Shown: positions 38,692 to 46,729, numbered from the stretch's first letter. The stretch is DNA of 64,000 bases from M3007 sp046160625 (GCA_046160625.1 JBJXGZ010000145.1:1-64000); one strand, 5' to 3'. Made by a program: numbers and translations. Notes: generated by a model from the sequence alone, not told the origin.

Positions 38692-38927
38692 AAATAAGTC
38701 TTTTAGAACAACAATTCAAAGCATTGGTTTGCCAAGTGTTGACACATTCAAATTGCCTTTATTTCCCAAAAACAGGAACAAGAATTCATGTTGTTGCATA
38801 TAAAAAATACAAAACAAGAAAGGTTATTTGCTTGATTACAACAAAATAATTTGTGTTATTTCGTTTTTTTCAAAAAATTCTTTGTAAAAATTCACGCAAG
38901 AGAGATTTTTTTGCATTAAAAGACATT

Positions 38928-38935
38928 TATATTTG
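38928..38935 (+). promoter_or_regulatory. -7 box of the SARP-type regulator gene
   Basis: TATATTTG matches TAnnTTTG, 48 bases before the ATG at 38984, in a very AT-rich stretch. A TTTG at 38910-38913 is nearer than usual (14-nt spacer). Confidence 0.5.
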
Positions 38936-38983
38936 CACTGAAAAGAAACCACCCAATTTACTAACCCTATCCCCTTCTAACCT

Positions 38984-40294
38984 ATGCCCCCCCAAAAGGT
39001 ATTCTTTCGCGGCAGCAATGCCAATCTACTGCGCACCCTCCGCGCAAGCGGCGGCGGCTCGCTCCAAGTAGAACAAATTTCTGAGTCATTATCTTTCAAG
39101 GAGCTCGCCCGTATGGCGGATGTCGGGATGCTCGTATTGCAACACGAGCCCCCCGCTTCGGATAGTTTCGCCTCACTCCGCAATTGGCAGCGCGAGAACC
39201 CCGATGTGCCGGTACTCGTACTCACTTCTGACTATACCCCAGACACCACCAAGTTTCTGATGCGGTCTGGCGCAAAAGAGGTGCTCCCATTACCGGTGGA
39301 CGGCGATAAAGTGCTGGCTTGCTATGAGGCATTTTTGCCGGGCTTTCGGCACGTTCCTCAAAAAACAATCAAAAGCAGGAAAAAGGGTTTGAAAACAGGC
39401 AATATGTTGCTGGTAGCAACAGCTCCAGGCATTGTGGTCGCTGGTGTGGAAATGCAGGCCTCCGTCCTCCCAGAGCACCTTAACGCTTCTCCAGCTGTCA
39501 TCGAGCAAAGTGTCGAAAACTTTTACAATGGCCTGGAAGTCAACTACTTCGGCTTATTGAAGGTGCGCCTGAACGGCAAGAAAATTGATTTCAACTGGCA
39601 AGCAAAAATGCTGTTCGGCTACTTAGCCTACCACTCCAACAAATCGCTTTCACGCGATCATCTGGCCCGCGTTTTTTGGCCCGAAAAACAAGAAAGTCAA
39701 CCTGAAAGCGCACGCCGCAGCCTTAATGTGGAACTCAACCATATCCGCAAGGCCATACGTCAGCAGACGGGTCTGCAACGCGAATTGATCGTATTTGAAA
39801 AGAACTGCTACCGCCTCCAACTTGATCGCCCGATGCTGTCTGACGTGGCAACATTTAAGAGCCTTTGCCAAAAAATTCAGATGCTCCAACGAGAAGGCCA
39901 CCCTGTGCCCGACGAACTTTTTCAACAAGCCATTCAAACCTATTCCAGCAATTTCCTCGACGATTGCCCGGAAGATGCGCTCAATTGGGTGGAAGTGGAG
40001 CGCCAGCATCTCGGTGCACTGTTCGAGCAATTGGCCGATCTATACAGTGCCCAACTTTGCGAAAAAGGCGAATACTACCGCGCAACTTCCGTATGCCACG
40101 AAATCCTGACGCGCGACCAGCGGATGGAGGCCATCCACCGCCGCCTGATGTTTTGTTATGGCAAGCTGGGGATGTGCAACAAAGTAGGACAACAATACCG
40201 CTTGCTCTGCCAAATCATGGAACGAGAGTTCCAGTCTAAACCTTCGGCGGAGACCACGCGGCTTTACCAGCAAATTAAAACGGAATGTGAGTAA
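38984..40294 (+). CDS. Response-regulator-like protein with SARP/BTAD domain
   Basis: A 436-residue regulator. Residues 1-120 resemble a receiver domain (ADVGMLVLQHEPPASD, VPVLVLTSDYTPDTT, GAKEVLPLPVD) but the phospho-acceptor region is altered, so phosphorylation is doubtful. The OmpR-like winged helix (about 180-265: LLKVRLNGKKIDFNWQAKML, LSRDHLARVFWPEK, RRSLNVELNHIRKAI) is followed by the bacterial transcriptional activation domain (about 280-430) with TPR-like helices (YYRATSVCHEILTRDQRME). Such SARP-like proteins activate nearby or distant genes. No target is apparent. The gene is monocistronic by spacing. Confidence 0.87.
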   Translation: MPPQKVFFRGSNANLLRTLRASGGGSLQVEQISESLSFKELARMADVGMLVLQHEPPASDSFASLRNWQRENPDVPVLVLTSDYTPDTTKFLMRSGAKEVLPLPVDGDKVLACYEAFLPGFRHVPQKTIKSRKKGLKTGNMLLVATAPGIVVAGVEMQASVLPEHLNASPAVIEQSVENFYNGLEVNYFGLLKVRLNGKKIDFNWQAKMLFGYLAYHSNKSLSRDHLARVFWPEKQESQPESARRSLNVELNHIRKAIRQQTGLQRELIVFEKNCYRLQLDRPMLSDVATFKSLCQKIQMLQREGHPVPDELFQQAIQTYSSNFLDDCPEDALNWVEVERQHLGALFEQLADLYSAQLCEKGEYYRATSVCHEILTRDQRMEAIHRRLMFCYGKLGMCNKVGQQYRLLCQIMEREFQSKPSAETTRLYQQIKTECE

Positions 40295-40298
40295 GGAT

Positions 40299-40416
40299 GT
40301 TGGACTGTTGGACTTTAGACTGCTGGACTTTAGACTATTGGACCTTGGAATATTGATTGATGAATATTTCACGCCTTGTGTCTAAAGTCCAGTGTCCAAT
40401 ACTCCAATGTCCCATG
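40299..40416. repeat. TTGGACTTTAGAC word repeats
   Basis: Direct copies of the word TGGACTTTAGAC (from 40305) face an inverted copy GTCTAAAGTCCA near 40380, followed by GTGTCCAATACTCCAATGTCC. The strongest stem is about 13 bp. This is a degenerate word-type hairpin starting a few bases after the SARP gene's stop codon. Confidence 0.55.
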
Positions 40417-40425
40417 AAGGGTTTG

Positions 40426-40433
40426 TAAGTTTG
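40426..40433 (+). promoter_or_regulatory. -7 box of the 3-hydroxyacyl-CoA dehydrogenase gene
   Basis: TAAGTTTG matches TAnnTTTG, 49 bases before the ATG at 40482 and inside the longest frame (from 40392), which it shortens. Confidence 0.55.
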
Positions 40434-40481
40434 CGCCCCAAACTTAAACAAACATACCTCAACATTCCAGCACTCAATTTC

Positions 40482-41642
40482 ATGGACACAATAGGCATTC
40501 TAGGGGCGGGCGCAATGGGCAGTGGAATAGCACAAGTGGCTGCTTCATCAGGGCACAATGTGGTGATCTGCGACAACCTAATCATCGCGCTCACAAAGGC
40601 AAGCCGCAATGTGCAGGCTACCCTCAAAACTTTGGTAGAAAAGGGGAAAATGACAGATGCAGATTCTTATGCGCTGTTCAGTCGCCTCAAATTCACCGAT
40701 CATATGAGCGAGTTCCGCGACTGCTCCATTGTGATTGAAGCTATTGTAGAAGATATTGAGCAGAAGCAAATAGCCTTCCGAAGCATGGAAGCCATTGTTG
40801 ACAAAAGCACTATCCTTGCCAGCAACACTTCCTCGCTTTCCATCTCTGCTATGGGGGCACCACTCAAGTACCCGGAGCGGATTCTGGGCGTGCATTTTTT
40901 CAACCCCGCCCCACTCATGCGGCTGGTAGAAATTATTCCTGGCTTGCAGACGGATCCTGATGTGGTGGCACGCGGAAAAAGCCTCATTGATGGTTGGGGC
41001 AAGACTACCGTCGTTGCAAAAGATACGCCGGGTTTTATTGTCAACAGGGTGGCACGGCCCTATTATGGAGAAGCGTTGCGCATTTTTGATGAGGGCATCG
41101 CCGATGAGGCAACGATTGACTGGGCAATGCGCGAACTCTGTGGTTTTCGGATGGGGCCTTTCGAACTGATGGATTTTATTGGCAACGACATCAACTACGC
41201 GGTTACAGAGGTGGTGTTTTCTAATTTCTTCTTTGATCCGCGATACAAACCTTCTTTTACTCAAAAAAGGCTTGTGGAAGCCCATTACTTTGGTCGAAAG
41301 AGCGGTCGGGGGTTTTACGATTACAGAAATGGCGCCACCCTTCCAGAACCCACCAAAGACGAAGCCCTTGGCCGCGAAATTGCCACCCGTATTCTCGCCA
41401 TGCTCATCAACGAAGCCGCCGACGCGCTTTATCTCCGCGTCGCCAGCAGAGAAGACATTGAACTGGCCATGACCCAGGGCGTAAATTATCCCAAGGGCCT
41501 CCTATCCTGGGCCGACGAAATTGGCATTCAAAACATCGTGGAAAAGCTTGATTCGCTTTATGTGGAATACCTTGAAGACCGGTACCGTTGCAGTCCTCTT
41601 CTGCGAAAAATGAATCGCGACGAAAAGCGATTTTTTAATTGA
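40482..41642 (+). CDS. 3-hydroxyacyl-CoA dehydrogenase
   Basis: A 386-residue NAD-dependent enzyme of fatty-acid beta-oxidation, phenylacetate breakdown or butanoate metabolism. The Rossmann motif GILGAGAMGSGIAQ is at 4-17. The catalytic region is LGVHFFNPAPLMRLVEIIPG, with KDTPGFIVNRVARPYYGEAL at the domain junction. The N-terminal (about 1-185) and first C-terminal domain (186-285) are followed by a second C-terminal domain (about 300-386) as in PaaH-type proteins. A paaH/PaaC-like role is possible, but no other paa or fad gene is nearby. The start at 40482 gives the normal family N-terminus. Confidence 0.92.
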   Translation: MDTIGILGAGAMGSGIAQVAASSGHNVVICDNLIIALTKASRNVQATLKTLVEKGKMTDADSYALFSRLKFTDHMSEFRDCSIVIEAIVEDIEQKQIAFRSMEAIVDKSTILASNTSSLSISAMGAPLKYPERILGVHFFNPAPLMRLVEIIPGLQTDPDVVARGKSLIDGWGKTTVVAKDTPGFIVNRVARPYYGEALRIFDEGIADEATIDWAMRELCGFRMGPFELMDFIGNDINYAVTEVVFSNFFFDPRYKPSFTQKRLVEAHYFGRKSGRGFYDYRNGATLPEPTKDEALGREIATRILAMLINEAADALYLRVASREDIELAMTQGVNYPKGLLSWADEIGIQNIVEKLDSLYVEYLEDRYRCSPLLRKMNRDEKRFFN

Positions 41643-41694
41643 TTCGATTAAGAGATAGGGACGATTGATTCGATTGACCGATTGATTCGATTAT
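41637..41694. repeat. ATTGATTCGATT word repeats
   Basis: Three copies of GATTGATTCGATT, the complement of the ATCGAATCA word of 27551-27723. The first copy overlaps the stop codon of the dehydrogenase gene. Confidence 0.6.
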
Positions 41695-41726
41695 GGAACC
41701 CCACGGACATCACTTTATCACTTTTA

Positions 41727-41752
41727 CCCGCCGAAGCTTTAGCAGAGGCGGG
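41727..41752. repeat. CCCGCC/GGCGGG palindrome
   Basis: CCCGCC (41727-41732) and GGCGGG (41747-41752) flank GAAGCTTTAGCAGA, just before the HIT gene. It is the same kind of element as that translated in the M36 protease (16153-16175). Confidence 0.55.
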
Positions 41753-41766
41753 CAGCACTTCGTATC

Positions 41767-42165
41767 ATGGCATCTATCTTCACTAAAATCGTAAACGGCG
41801 AAATCCCTTGCCATAAAATCGCCGAAACAGAAGACTATCTGGCTTTTTTGGATGTTCGCCCGCAGACGTACGGCCACACCCTTTGCATCACAAAGCAGGA
41901 GATTGACTACATATTTGATGTGGAGGATGAACTGTACGCCGGGCTGTGGCTTTTTGCCAAAATCGTTGCCAAAGGCCTGAAAAAAGCAGTGCCCTGCAAG
42001 CGCGTTTGCATAGTGGTCATCGGCGACGAAGTGCGGCACACGCACGTGCATTTGCTTCCGTTCAACAGCATGGAAGATGTGAAGTTTAGCGGCAAAGCCA
42101 AGGTGCATCTTTCTCAGGAGGAGATGCGGGATTTGGCGGCGAAGATTGCGGGGGAGGTAGTGTAA
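41767..42165 (+). CDS. HIT family nucleotide hydrolase
   Basis: A 132-residue cytosolic protein of the histidine-triad family. The Hint-type N-terminus is MASIFTKIVNGEIPCHKIAE, with YLAFLDVRPQTYGHTLCI. The triad is HTHVHLLP (His 98, 100, 102 approximately), with the middle His-x-His-x-His nucleophile intact. HIT proteins cleave adenosine phosphoramidates or dinucleoside polyphosphates. The gene is convergent with the ROCO gene and shares a bidirectional terminator with it. Confidence 0.93.
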   Translation: MASIFTKIVNGEIPCHKIAETEDYLAFLDVRPQTYGHTLCITKQEIDYIFDVEDELYAGLWLFAKIVAKGLKKAVPCKRVCIVVIGDEVRHTHVHLLPFNSMEDVKFSGKAKVHLSQEEMRDLAAKIAGEVV

Positions 42166-42212
42166 AAAAGGAGACCTCGGAGGTTTTGAAAACCTCCGAG
42201 GTCTCCTTTTTT
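42164..42212. terminator. Bidirectional palindromic terminator between HIT and ROCO genes
   Basis: A perfect 24-bp palindrome (42164-42187 with 42189-42212) bounded by six As and six Ts. Its centre CGGAGGTTTT/AAAACCTCCG is the same as in 11759-11792, with a different outer stem (GGAGACCT). It overlaps the HIT stop codon region and serves both strands. Confidence 0.9.
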
Positions 42213-42229
42213 CGGAAGTATTCGGCTGT

Positions 42230-44482
42230 TCAGGTATCCAACAAATCCAGTAATCCGGAATTGATTTTGGCTTTTTCGCGGAGAAAATCTTTTTCTTCCA
42301 AAACGCCTCTACTGTGTTTGGTTTTCAATTCCTTGAAGTTGCTTAACAGAACAGCTGCCTCTTTGGGATTGATTTTCTTGAATTCCTCCAAGGCTTTCTT
42401 CGTTTCGTTTTCTTCAACCAGTTCCCGAATTATGGTGAAGATTTCTGGAGAAATTTTGGCCTTGTTCTCTTTCGCCCAGCCGGGCAATTGCTTCACACTC
42501 ACTCCATCCAGCAATTCCAGCACATCTACTTCCTCGTAACTGCCTGGGCATTCTACTTTTAGTTTGCCATCCCGTTTGCGTTGCAGAAGCCTTTTTTGTG
42601 CAAAGAACTCTGGCTCGGCCAATGTCAGGCATTTGGCGCAGTTGCACGGGATCAGTTTTGTGATCCTTTCCGGCAATCCGTGGAAAGTCTCGTTCAAGGC
42701 ATCCAAATCTGCTGCGATGACGCTGAGGAGTTCCTTGTGCTCGTACCCCCGTCCACGAAGCATAATTTCACCGCCCTTGAGTGGAATTTCTATCAATACC
42801 TGCGAGCCATCGCGCTCGAACAAGACCCCACTCGTCCAAGCCATTTCTGGGCGTGGTACGAAACGATGTTGGCGCACCATGAGCCGACTGACCAATCCTT
42901 TAGGTAAAAACTCATAACGGTAGCGCAGTACAAGGTCACCAGGCTTTGTCCAATCTGCCAGATCCTTGGGTTTGGAAGGTGGCAACATTTGCGGTACAAG
43001 CCAAGTTTTAGGTTGTGCATCCGGTAAAACATAGCAAAGTTCAAATTTCTGCATTAAGGCAAGCAGTTCGGGGTGCATATCTATCCAGGTCGAATCCGCC
43101 CACACACGATTACAATCGCCTTCCGTGAAACGGCCTAACTTTCCTTTTACAGTCTCATCATCTAGCATTTTGAACACTGCTTCGGTAGCCCAGCTATTTT
43201 GCAAGATAACTGTCCGTGCAAGTAATGAGTCATCTTGAAAATGCAGAAATACACCCAAATCATGCAAATATTGACTCAGATACAAGGCTTTCGTGCGGTC
43301 AAGTTCGAGATGACGGCGATACACTTTAAAGTATTCTTGCTGGCTGATATAAGGCTCAGTCTCAGCCATTTTTTCTAGTTTGGCGCGGATACTGACCCAT
43401 TTGGCGGGCAATTCCTCGCCGATATGCGGCAGGTTTTTGGCAAAAAGTTCGATGGCCTCTCGGAGTTTATCGACCGCTCCGGGATGCTCTAGGTTACCCG
43501 CCCATACTCCTTGCACATTGTCAAATTTGCCCTTAATACCACCTATATCGATCTGTTTGCTGCGGTCACTTTTTTCGTTCTGGAAAATCAGCACAGGGCT
43601 GTGACCTCCAAACAAATCCACGGCTTCGAGCCAGTATTTAAAGCCCTCGTCATGAACTGTTTTATGGTCTTTGCGGGTGTCGTCAAGTAAGACATAGAGT
43701 GAGCGTTTAGTCAAGAAAAACTGGTGCGTAGCATGATATATTTCCTGCCCGCCAAAGTCCCAAACATTGAGCCGGAAGTCGCTTCCATCCGCCATTTTGA
43801 AGTCATGGCGATGGATGTCTATGCCTTTGGTGCTTTCGTTTTCTTCGGGGAGCGGTTCTTTAGGTTTGTAAAGCCGCCGCATCAGGCTGGTTTTGCCGGA
43901 GCCGCCTTCACCGACGAGGAGCATTTTGGCTTCGCAGCCTTTTACGGTGCCTTGTTGTTCTTTTTCGTGGAAGAAGTTGAGGATGGCTTCGTTGCCTTTC
44001 CAAATAATCTCAGGAGGCGGGGTTTCAATGCCACAATTTTGAATGAAAATTCCTTTTGTAAAAAACCTTTGGCGAGAATCAAATAACCTTAGTCCCCTTT
44101 CTAGTAAAAAAGAAACAGGTGTCAAATCAAAAACTTTTGTGTTGCTTATATCAAGGTTACGTAGTTCTCTTAATTGACTCAATGGTGTCAAATCAGAAAG
44201 GTCAGTATTAGATATATCAAGTATCTCTAAGGTCGTTAAATTTTTTAGTGGCGACAAATCGAAAACTTTCGTAAAATAAATATATAGGTCTGTTATATTT
44301 TTCAATTTGGATAGTGAAGACAAGTCAGAAAAGTGGAAATTACCACTTAGGTTTAACCTTTCTAGCCAAAAACAATCTTGAATAATACGGGGTAATTCTA
44401 TAATGTTGCTATTGCTGAGATCAAGCGTTTTAGCTTTGGTCTTCTTGTTTTCTTCGATAAGGCGCAGGGCGAGTTCTGACAT
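42230..44482 (-). CDS. ROCO GTPase (LRR-Roc-COR) with EAD11-like C-terminal domain
   Basis: A 750-residue protein. Leucine-rich repeats (about 18-135: LDLSNSNIIELP, LEILDISNTDLSDLTPLSQL) are followed by a Roc GTPase: P-loop GEGGSGKTS 191-199, G3 DFGGQE 242-247, and G4 QNEKSD 301-306. The COR dimerisation domain spans about 360-590, with a Cys motif CNCAKC near 628-633. The last 75 residues (IRELVEENETKKALEEF, AAVLLSNFKELKTKHSRGVL, KINSGLLDLL) closely resemble effector-associated domain 11, an adaptor of bacterial conflict systems that pairs with a matching EAD on an effector. No effector with an EAD is seen here. It lies 30 bases after a MazF-like toxin gene on the same strand. Sensing through LRRs and GTP switching is inferred. 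Confidence 0.9.
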   Translation of the reverse strand: MSELALRLIEENKKTKAKTLDLSNSNIIELPRIIQDCFWLERLNLSGNFHFSDLSSLSKLKNITDLYIYFTKVFDLSPLKNLTTLEILDISNTDLSDLTPLSQLRELRNLDISNTKVFDLTPVSFLLERGLRLFDSRQRFFTKGIFIQNCGIETPPPEIIWKGNEAILNFFHEKEQQGTVKGCEAKMLLVGEGGSGKTSLMRRLYKPKEPLPEENESTKGIDIHRHDFKMADGSDFRLNVWDFGGQEIYHATHQFFLTKRSLYVLLDDTRKDHKTVHDEGFKYWLEAVDLFGGHSPVLIFQNEKSDRSKQIDIGGIKGKFDNVQGVWAGNLEHPGAVDKLREAIELFAKNLPHIGEELPAKWVSIRAKLEKMAETEPYISQQEYFKVYRRHLELDRTKALYLSQYLHDLGVFLHFQDDSLLARTVILQNSWATEAVFKMLDDETVKGKLGRFTEGDCNRVWADSTWIDMHPELLALMQKFELCYVLPDAQPKTWLVPQMLPPSKPKDLADWTKPGDLVLRYRYEFLPKGLVSRLMVRQHRFVPRPEMAWTSGVLFERDGSQVLIEIPLKGGEIMLRGRGYEHKELLSVIAADLDALNETFHGLPERITKLIPCNCAKCLTLAEPEFFAQKRLLQRKRDGKLKVECPGSYEEVDVLELLDGVSVKQLPGWAKENKAKISPEIFTIIRELVEENETKKALEEFKKINPKEAAVLLSNFKELKTKHSRGVLEEKDFLREKAKINSGLLDLLDT

Positions 44483-44512
44483 AGCAACAAGATTGAATTG
44501 AAGGTTTCATTC

Positions 44513-44848
44513 CTAGGGTTTCATAATACCAACGATGGCATCAAAAACAGCCAGATGTAGCGCGCCCGAGATGATACCCGATGATTTGACAATCAGGTTT
44601 TTATCAGCAGTGAAAATCCGGTTGGGTCGGATGTTAGAGGGTGCGGGCAGTGAACCGCTTGCAAAATCAAGGGCATCAAGCGCGATAGCAAAAGGGTCTT
44701 TGGGTGAGTTTTGAGACGTGATTTGGCAAAGGATGATGTCATTCCCCGGCAAATCGGCCAGTACCAAGGCCGGGCGACGTTTGCTGCCTGACAAATCAGA
44801 AAATGGGAACGGGATGACGACAACCTCGCCTTTTACAAATTTTGCCAT
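44513..44848 (-). CDS. MazF/PemK-type toxin
   Basis: A 111-residue endoribonuclease-fold protein. The N-terminus KGEVVVIPFPFSDLSGSKRRPALVL is the PemK/MazF signature, followed by DIILCQITSQ. The C-terminal region ends with DAIVGIMKP. Family toxins cut mRNA at specific short sites and are held by an antitoxin. The gene overlaps the upstream antitoxin gene by 16 bases (44833-44848), typical of translational coupling, and is followed by the ROCO gene after 30 bases. Activity is likely because the key Arg and Ser/Thr of the signature are present; the cleavage site is unknown. Confidence 0.88.
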   Translation of the reverse strand: MAKFVKGEVVVIPFPFSDLSGSKRRPALVLADLPGNDIILCQITSQNSPKDPFAIALDALDFASGSLPAPSNIRPNRIFTADKNLIVKSSGIISGALHLAVFDAIVGIMKP

Positions 44849-45054
44849 GCCTCATCCTCGGTTTCTGTGAGCCAATCTTGAGCCAAAGCTGGCTCGCTGG
44901 CGAAATGGGTAAGCGTGATGTCTTCTTTTTCGGGCTTATGCCCAAGCAAGAAAAGGAGCAGATTTTTTCGCTCTGCCGCCCCTAACTGTTTTACAATTTC
45001 CATCAACTGGGTGAATTGCAAGGATTGGTATGTAGGTTGAAGTTGTGCTGTCAT
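44833..45054 (-). CDS. Antitoxin of the MazF/PemK-type pair
   Basis: A 73-residue acidic protein from the ATG at 45054 (MTAQLQPTYQSLQ). A helical N-terminal part FTQLMEIVKQLGAAERKNLLLFLLG is followed by a C-terminal toxin-binding tail ALAQDWLTETEDEAWQNL; the DWLTxEEDxAWxxL tail is usual for partners of MazF/PemK toxins in Bacteroidota and cyanobacteria. A -7 box TATTTTTG on the minus strand (45085-45078) lies just before this ATG. An ATG at 45096 would give 87 residues but lies upstream of that box. Its stop overlaps the toxin start. Confidence 0.8.
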   Translation of the reverse strand: MTAQLQPTYQSLQFTQLMEIVKQLGAAERKNLLLFLLGHKPEKEDITLTHFASEPALAQDWLTETEDEAWQNL

Positions 45055-45077
45055 CTGATGCGCTCGAATTTTTGCCT

Positions 45078-45085
45078 CAAAAATA
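45078..45085 (-). promoter_or_regulatory. -7 box of the antitoxin-toxin-ROCO operon
   Basis: TATTTTTG on the minus strand, 24 bases before the ATG at 45054. The -33 region is not clear. If correct, all three genes are read from this promoter. Confidence 0.4.
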
Positions 45086-45115
45086 ACGGATTTCATCAAA
45101 GATTCCTCTAATCGA

Positions 45116-45148
45116 ATCAATCCCCCAATCGAAAAATCAAATCAATCC
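45116..45148. repeat. ATCGAATCA word repeat at the VOC stop codon
   Basis: AATCGAATCAATCCCCCAAT and a second degenerate copy AATCAAATCAATCC. The second copy overlaps the stop codon of the VOC gene (minus strand); the first precedes the antitoxin gene. Confidence 0.55.
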
Positions 45149-46215
45149 CGCACTCTCCCCATCCCCATCATCTTCAGCATCCATCTCGCCAATGGCTTCT
45201 CAGGGTTCTTCCGCTTGAGCAAATCCAGGTACCAACCAATTTTCTTGAGAATCGGCACTTTGTGCGTCTCCACAAACTCGATCAGCGTACCATCCGGGTC
45301 TTCGATATAGGAGAAATAACCCGCCGCCTCGCCCATGTCGAAGGAGCCGCTTGAATCCACGGTGAATGGGTGTCCTTTGGCTTCGCAGCGCTTTTTCATT
45401 TCGGCCATGCCTGTGATGTCAAAGCAAAGGTGGATATAGCCCAGGTCGCCCCATAGGCGGTTTTCAAAAATCTTGCGGGGTGTGCGGTCAAGGCTTTGCA
45501 CCAGTTCAATTTCTGTGTCGCCGAGCAGCTGACTGAAGGGGCCTTTGCGCTTCTCTGGGTGGCGAAGCAGCACACGGCGGTATCGTCCAAAGCCTCCGTC
45601 CACGCCGTGCCAGTCAGCGAAATCGTCGGTTTGGTCGTACACAACGGTTTGGTAACCAAGTATTTCTGTGTAAAATTTGATGGAGCGTTCCATATCTGAA
45701 ACGCCTATGAATGCGCCGTAGACACCACCGGTCCCCCCTCTCTGGAGGAGAGGGGTCGGGGGTGAGGTGAACCAGTCATCCGCTTCAACAATTTCAAACG
45801 TGTTGCCCCAGGGGTCTTTCACAAAAAAATGCTCCAGGCCATCGGGACGGGGAGTGGGGTTGGTCTGGATATTCACGCCGCGTTTGCGGAGATAGTGAAA
45901 CGTGGCCTGCACATCGCTGGATTTGATTTTACAAATGCCAATACCGAGGTCGCCGAGCTGAGGCTGGAATGGTGGCGGCACAGGTGTTCGGCCCGTGTAT
46001 TGCCAGATTTCCATGCCGCCGCCACCCAGCATATTAAGGGCAAGGATAGCATGGCGTGATTGCGGTTTTCCGCCTGTGTAAGGGAGCATCAAACCCGCTT
46101 CAGCGGCTTCTTCAAAAATCGGCACATCCATGCCAAAATGTTGGCGATACCATTTGAACGCTTCGTGGACATTGCTAACGCCGATGCCAACTTGTTGAAT
46201 ACCAGAGATGAACAT
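45142..46215 (-). CDS. Two-domain VOC (glyoxalase-fold) protein with in-frame palindrome
   Basis: A 357-residue protein with two vicinal-oxygen-chelate modules. The first (about 3-145) begins ISGIQQVGIGVSNVHEAFKW and ends DPWGNTFEIVEADDWF. The second (about 165-320) begins GAFIGVSDMERSIKFYTEIL and ends EDPDGTLIEFVETHKV. Metal ligands of the VOC type (His and Glu near the strand ends) are plausible. Between the modules the peptide TSPPTPLLQRGGTGGV is encoded by a CCCCTCTC/GAGAGGGG palindrome (45735-45755), a repeat inserted in frame in the linker. Function may be a dioxygenase or lyase; not determined. The gene lies 38 bases after the gene at 46254 and may be co-transcribed. Confidence 0.82.
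   Translation of the reverse strand: MFISGIQQVGIGVSNVHEAFKWYRQHFGMDVPIFEEAAEAGLMLPYTGGKPQSRHAILALNMLGGGGMEIWQYTGRTPVPPPFQPQLGDLGIGICKIKSSDVQATFHYLRKRGVNIQTNPTPRPDGLEHFFVKDPWGNTFEIVEADDWFTSPPTPLLQRGGTGGVYGAFIGVSDMERSIKFYTEILGYQTVVYDQTDDFADWHGVDGGFGRYRRVLLRHPEKRKGPFSQLLGDTEIELVQSLDRTPRKIFENRLWGDLGYIHLCFDITGMAEMKKRCEAKGHPFTVDSSGSFDMGEAAGYFSYIEDPDGTLIEFVETHKVPILKKIGWYLDLLKRKNPEKPLARWMLKMMGMGRVRD
45731..45766. repeat. In-gene palindrome encoding TPLLQRGG
   Basis: CCCCTCTC (45735-45742) pairs with GAGAGGGG (45748-45755) around a 5-nt loop, flanked by GGTCC and TCGGGGGTGAGG. The encoded peptide SPPTPLLQRGGTGG is foreign to the VOC fold and lies exactly in the inter-domain linker. Confidence 0.75.
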
Positions 46216-46247
46216 GAACTATGATGTATGAACTATGATGTATGAAC
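46214..46247. repeat. 14-bp tandem repeat in the VOC leader
   Basis: ATGAACTATGATGT occurs twice in direct tandem (46214-46227, 46228-46241), followed by a partial third copy to 46247. It lies between the start codon of the VOC gene and the stop codon of the upstream minus-strand gene. Slippage here could change the spacing. Confidence 0.75.
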
Positions 46248-46253
46248 GTACTG

Positions 46254-46703
46254 CTACTTACAATCGCCGAGGATGGTGATTTGCTTTGGATCGTGAAGAC
46301 TTATAGTTACGCGATCCATAGGGGCTTTATCGGATGGTTTGGCTGCTCTCTTCTTCGCTTTTCCTGTGACGCGCACCATTTTTTGATGGTACTCCGAAGC
46401 TGCGAGAAACTGAGCCTGGTCTTCCTCCCAAATAGCCACCGTCAAAATATTGTTGGGAAAAGCGTCGAACATATCGAGGAAAATGGGCCTACCCTTCACT
46501 TGCTCCTTCCAGCTGGCATTGATTACACACCCCTCCACCACCACAAGTTCGCCTTCATGCTTAAGTACCTCTTGGGGATCAGTGAGGATGAAGGACCGGT
46601 CGGATGAAGTAGTGACGCTGAGTTCCAAGGGAGCCTCTGTCTGTGCGAAACTCACATTGGCGAGCCATAAAACCATTGCGAACGCGAGAAAGCATTTTTG
46701 CAT
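46254..46703 (-). CDS. Secreted hypothetical protein, OB-fold-like
   Basis: A 149-residue exported protein with signal peptide MQKCFLAFAMVLWLANVSFAQ. The rest (VVVEGCVINASWKEQVKGRPIFLDMFDAFPNNILTV followed by MVRVTGKAKK) has the rhythm of a bacterial OB-fold as in NirD/YgiW-like or nucleic-acid-binding modules. No catalytic motif. A promoter box (TACCTTTG on the minus strand at 46729-46722) lies 19 bases before the Met at 46703 and overlaps a longer alternative start. I do not recognise the family with certainty. Confidence 0.75.
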   Translation of the reverse strand: MQKCFLAFAMVLWLANVSFAQTEAPLELSVTTSSDRSFILTDPQEVLKHEGELVVVEGCVINASWKEQVKGRPIFLDMFDAFPNNILTVAIWEEDQAQFLAASEYHQKMVRVTGKAKKRAAKPSDKAPMDRVTISLHDPKQITILGDCK

Positions 46704-46721
46704 GATCTGATAAATTTTGGG

Positions 46722-46729
46722 CAAAGGTA
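46722..46729 (-). promoter_or_regulatory. -7 box of the OB-fold-like gene
   Basis: TACCTTTG on the minus strand, matching TAnnTTTG. It fixes the start of the gene at 46703. Confidence 0.55.

Noticed and set aside
45722..45780. Frameshift or pseudogene in the VOC gene
   Set aside because: The insert is in frame and both VOC modules are intact.
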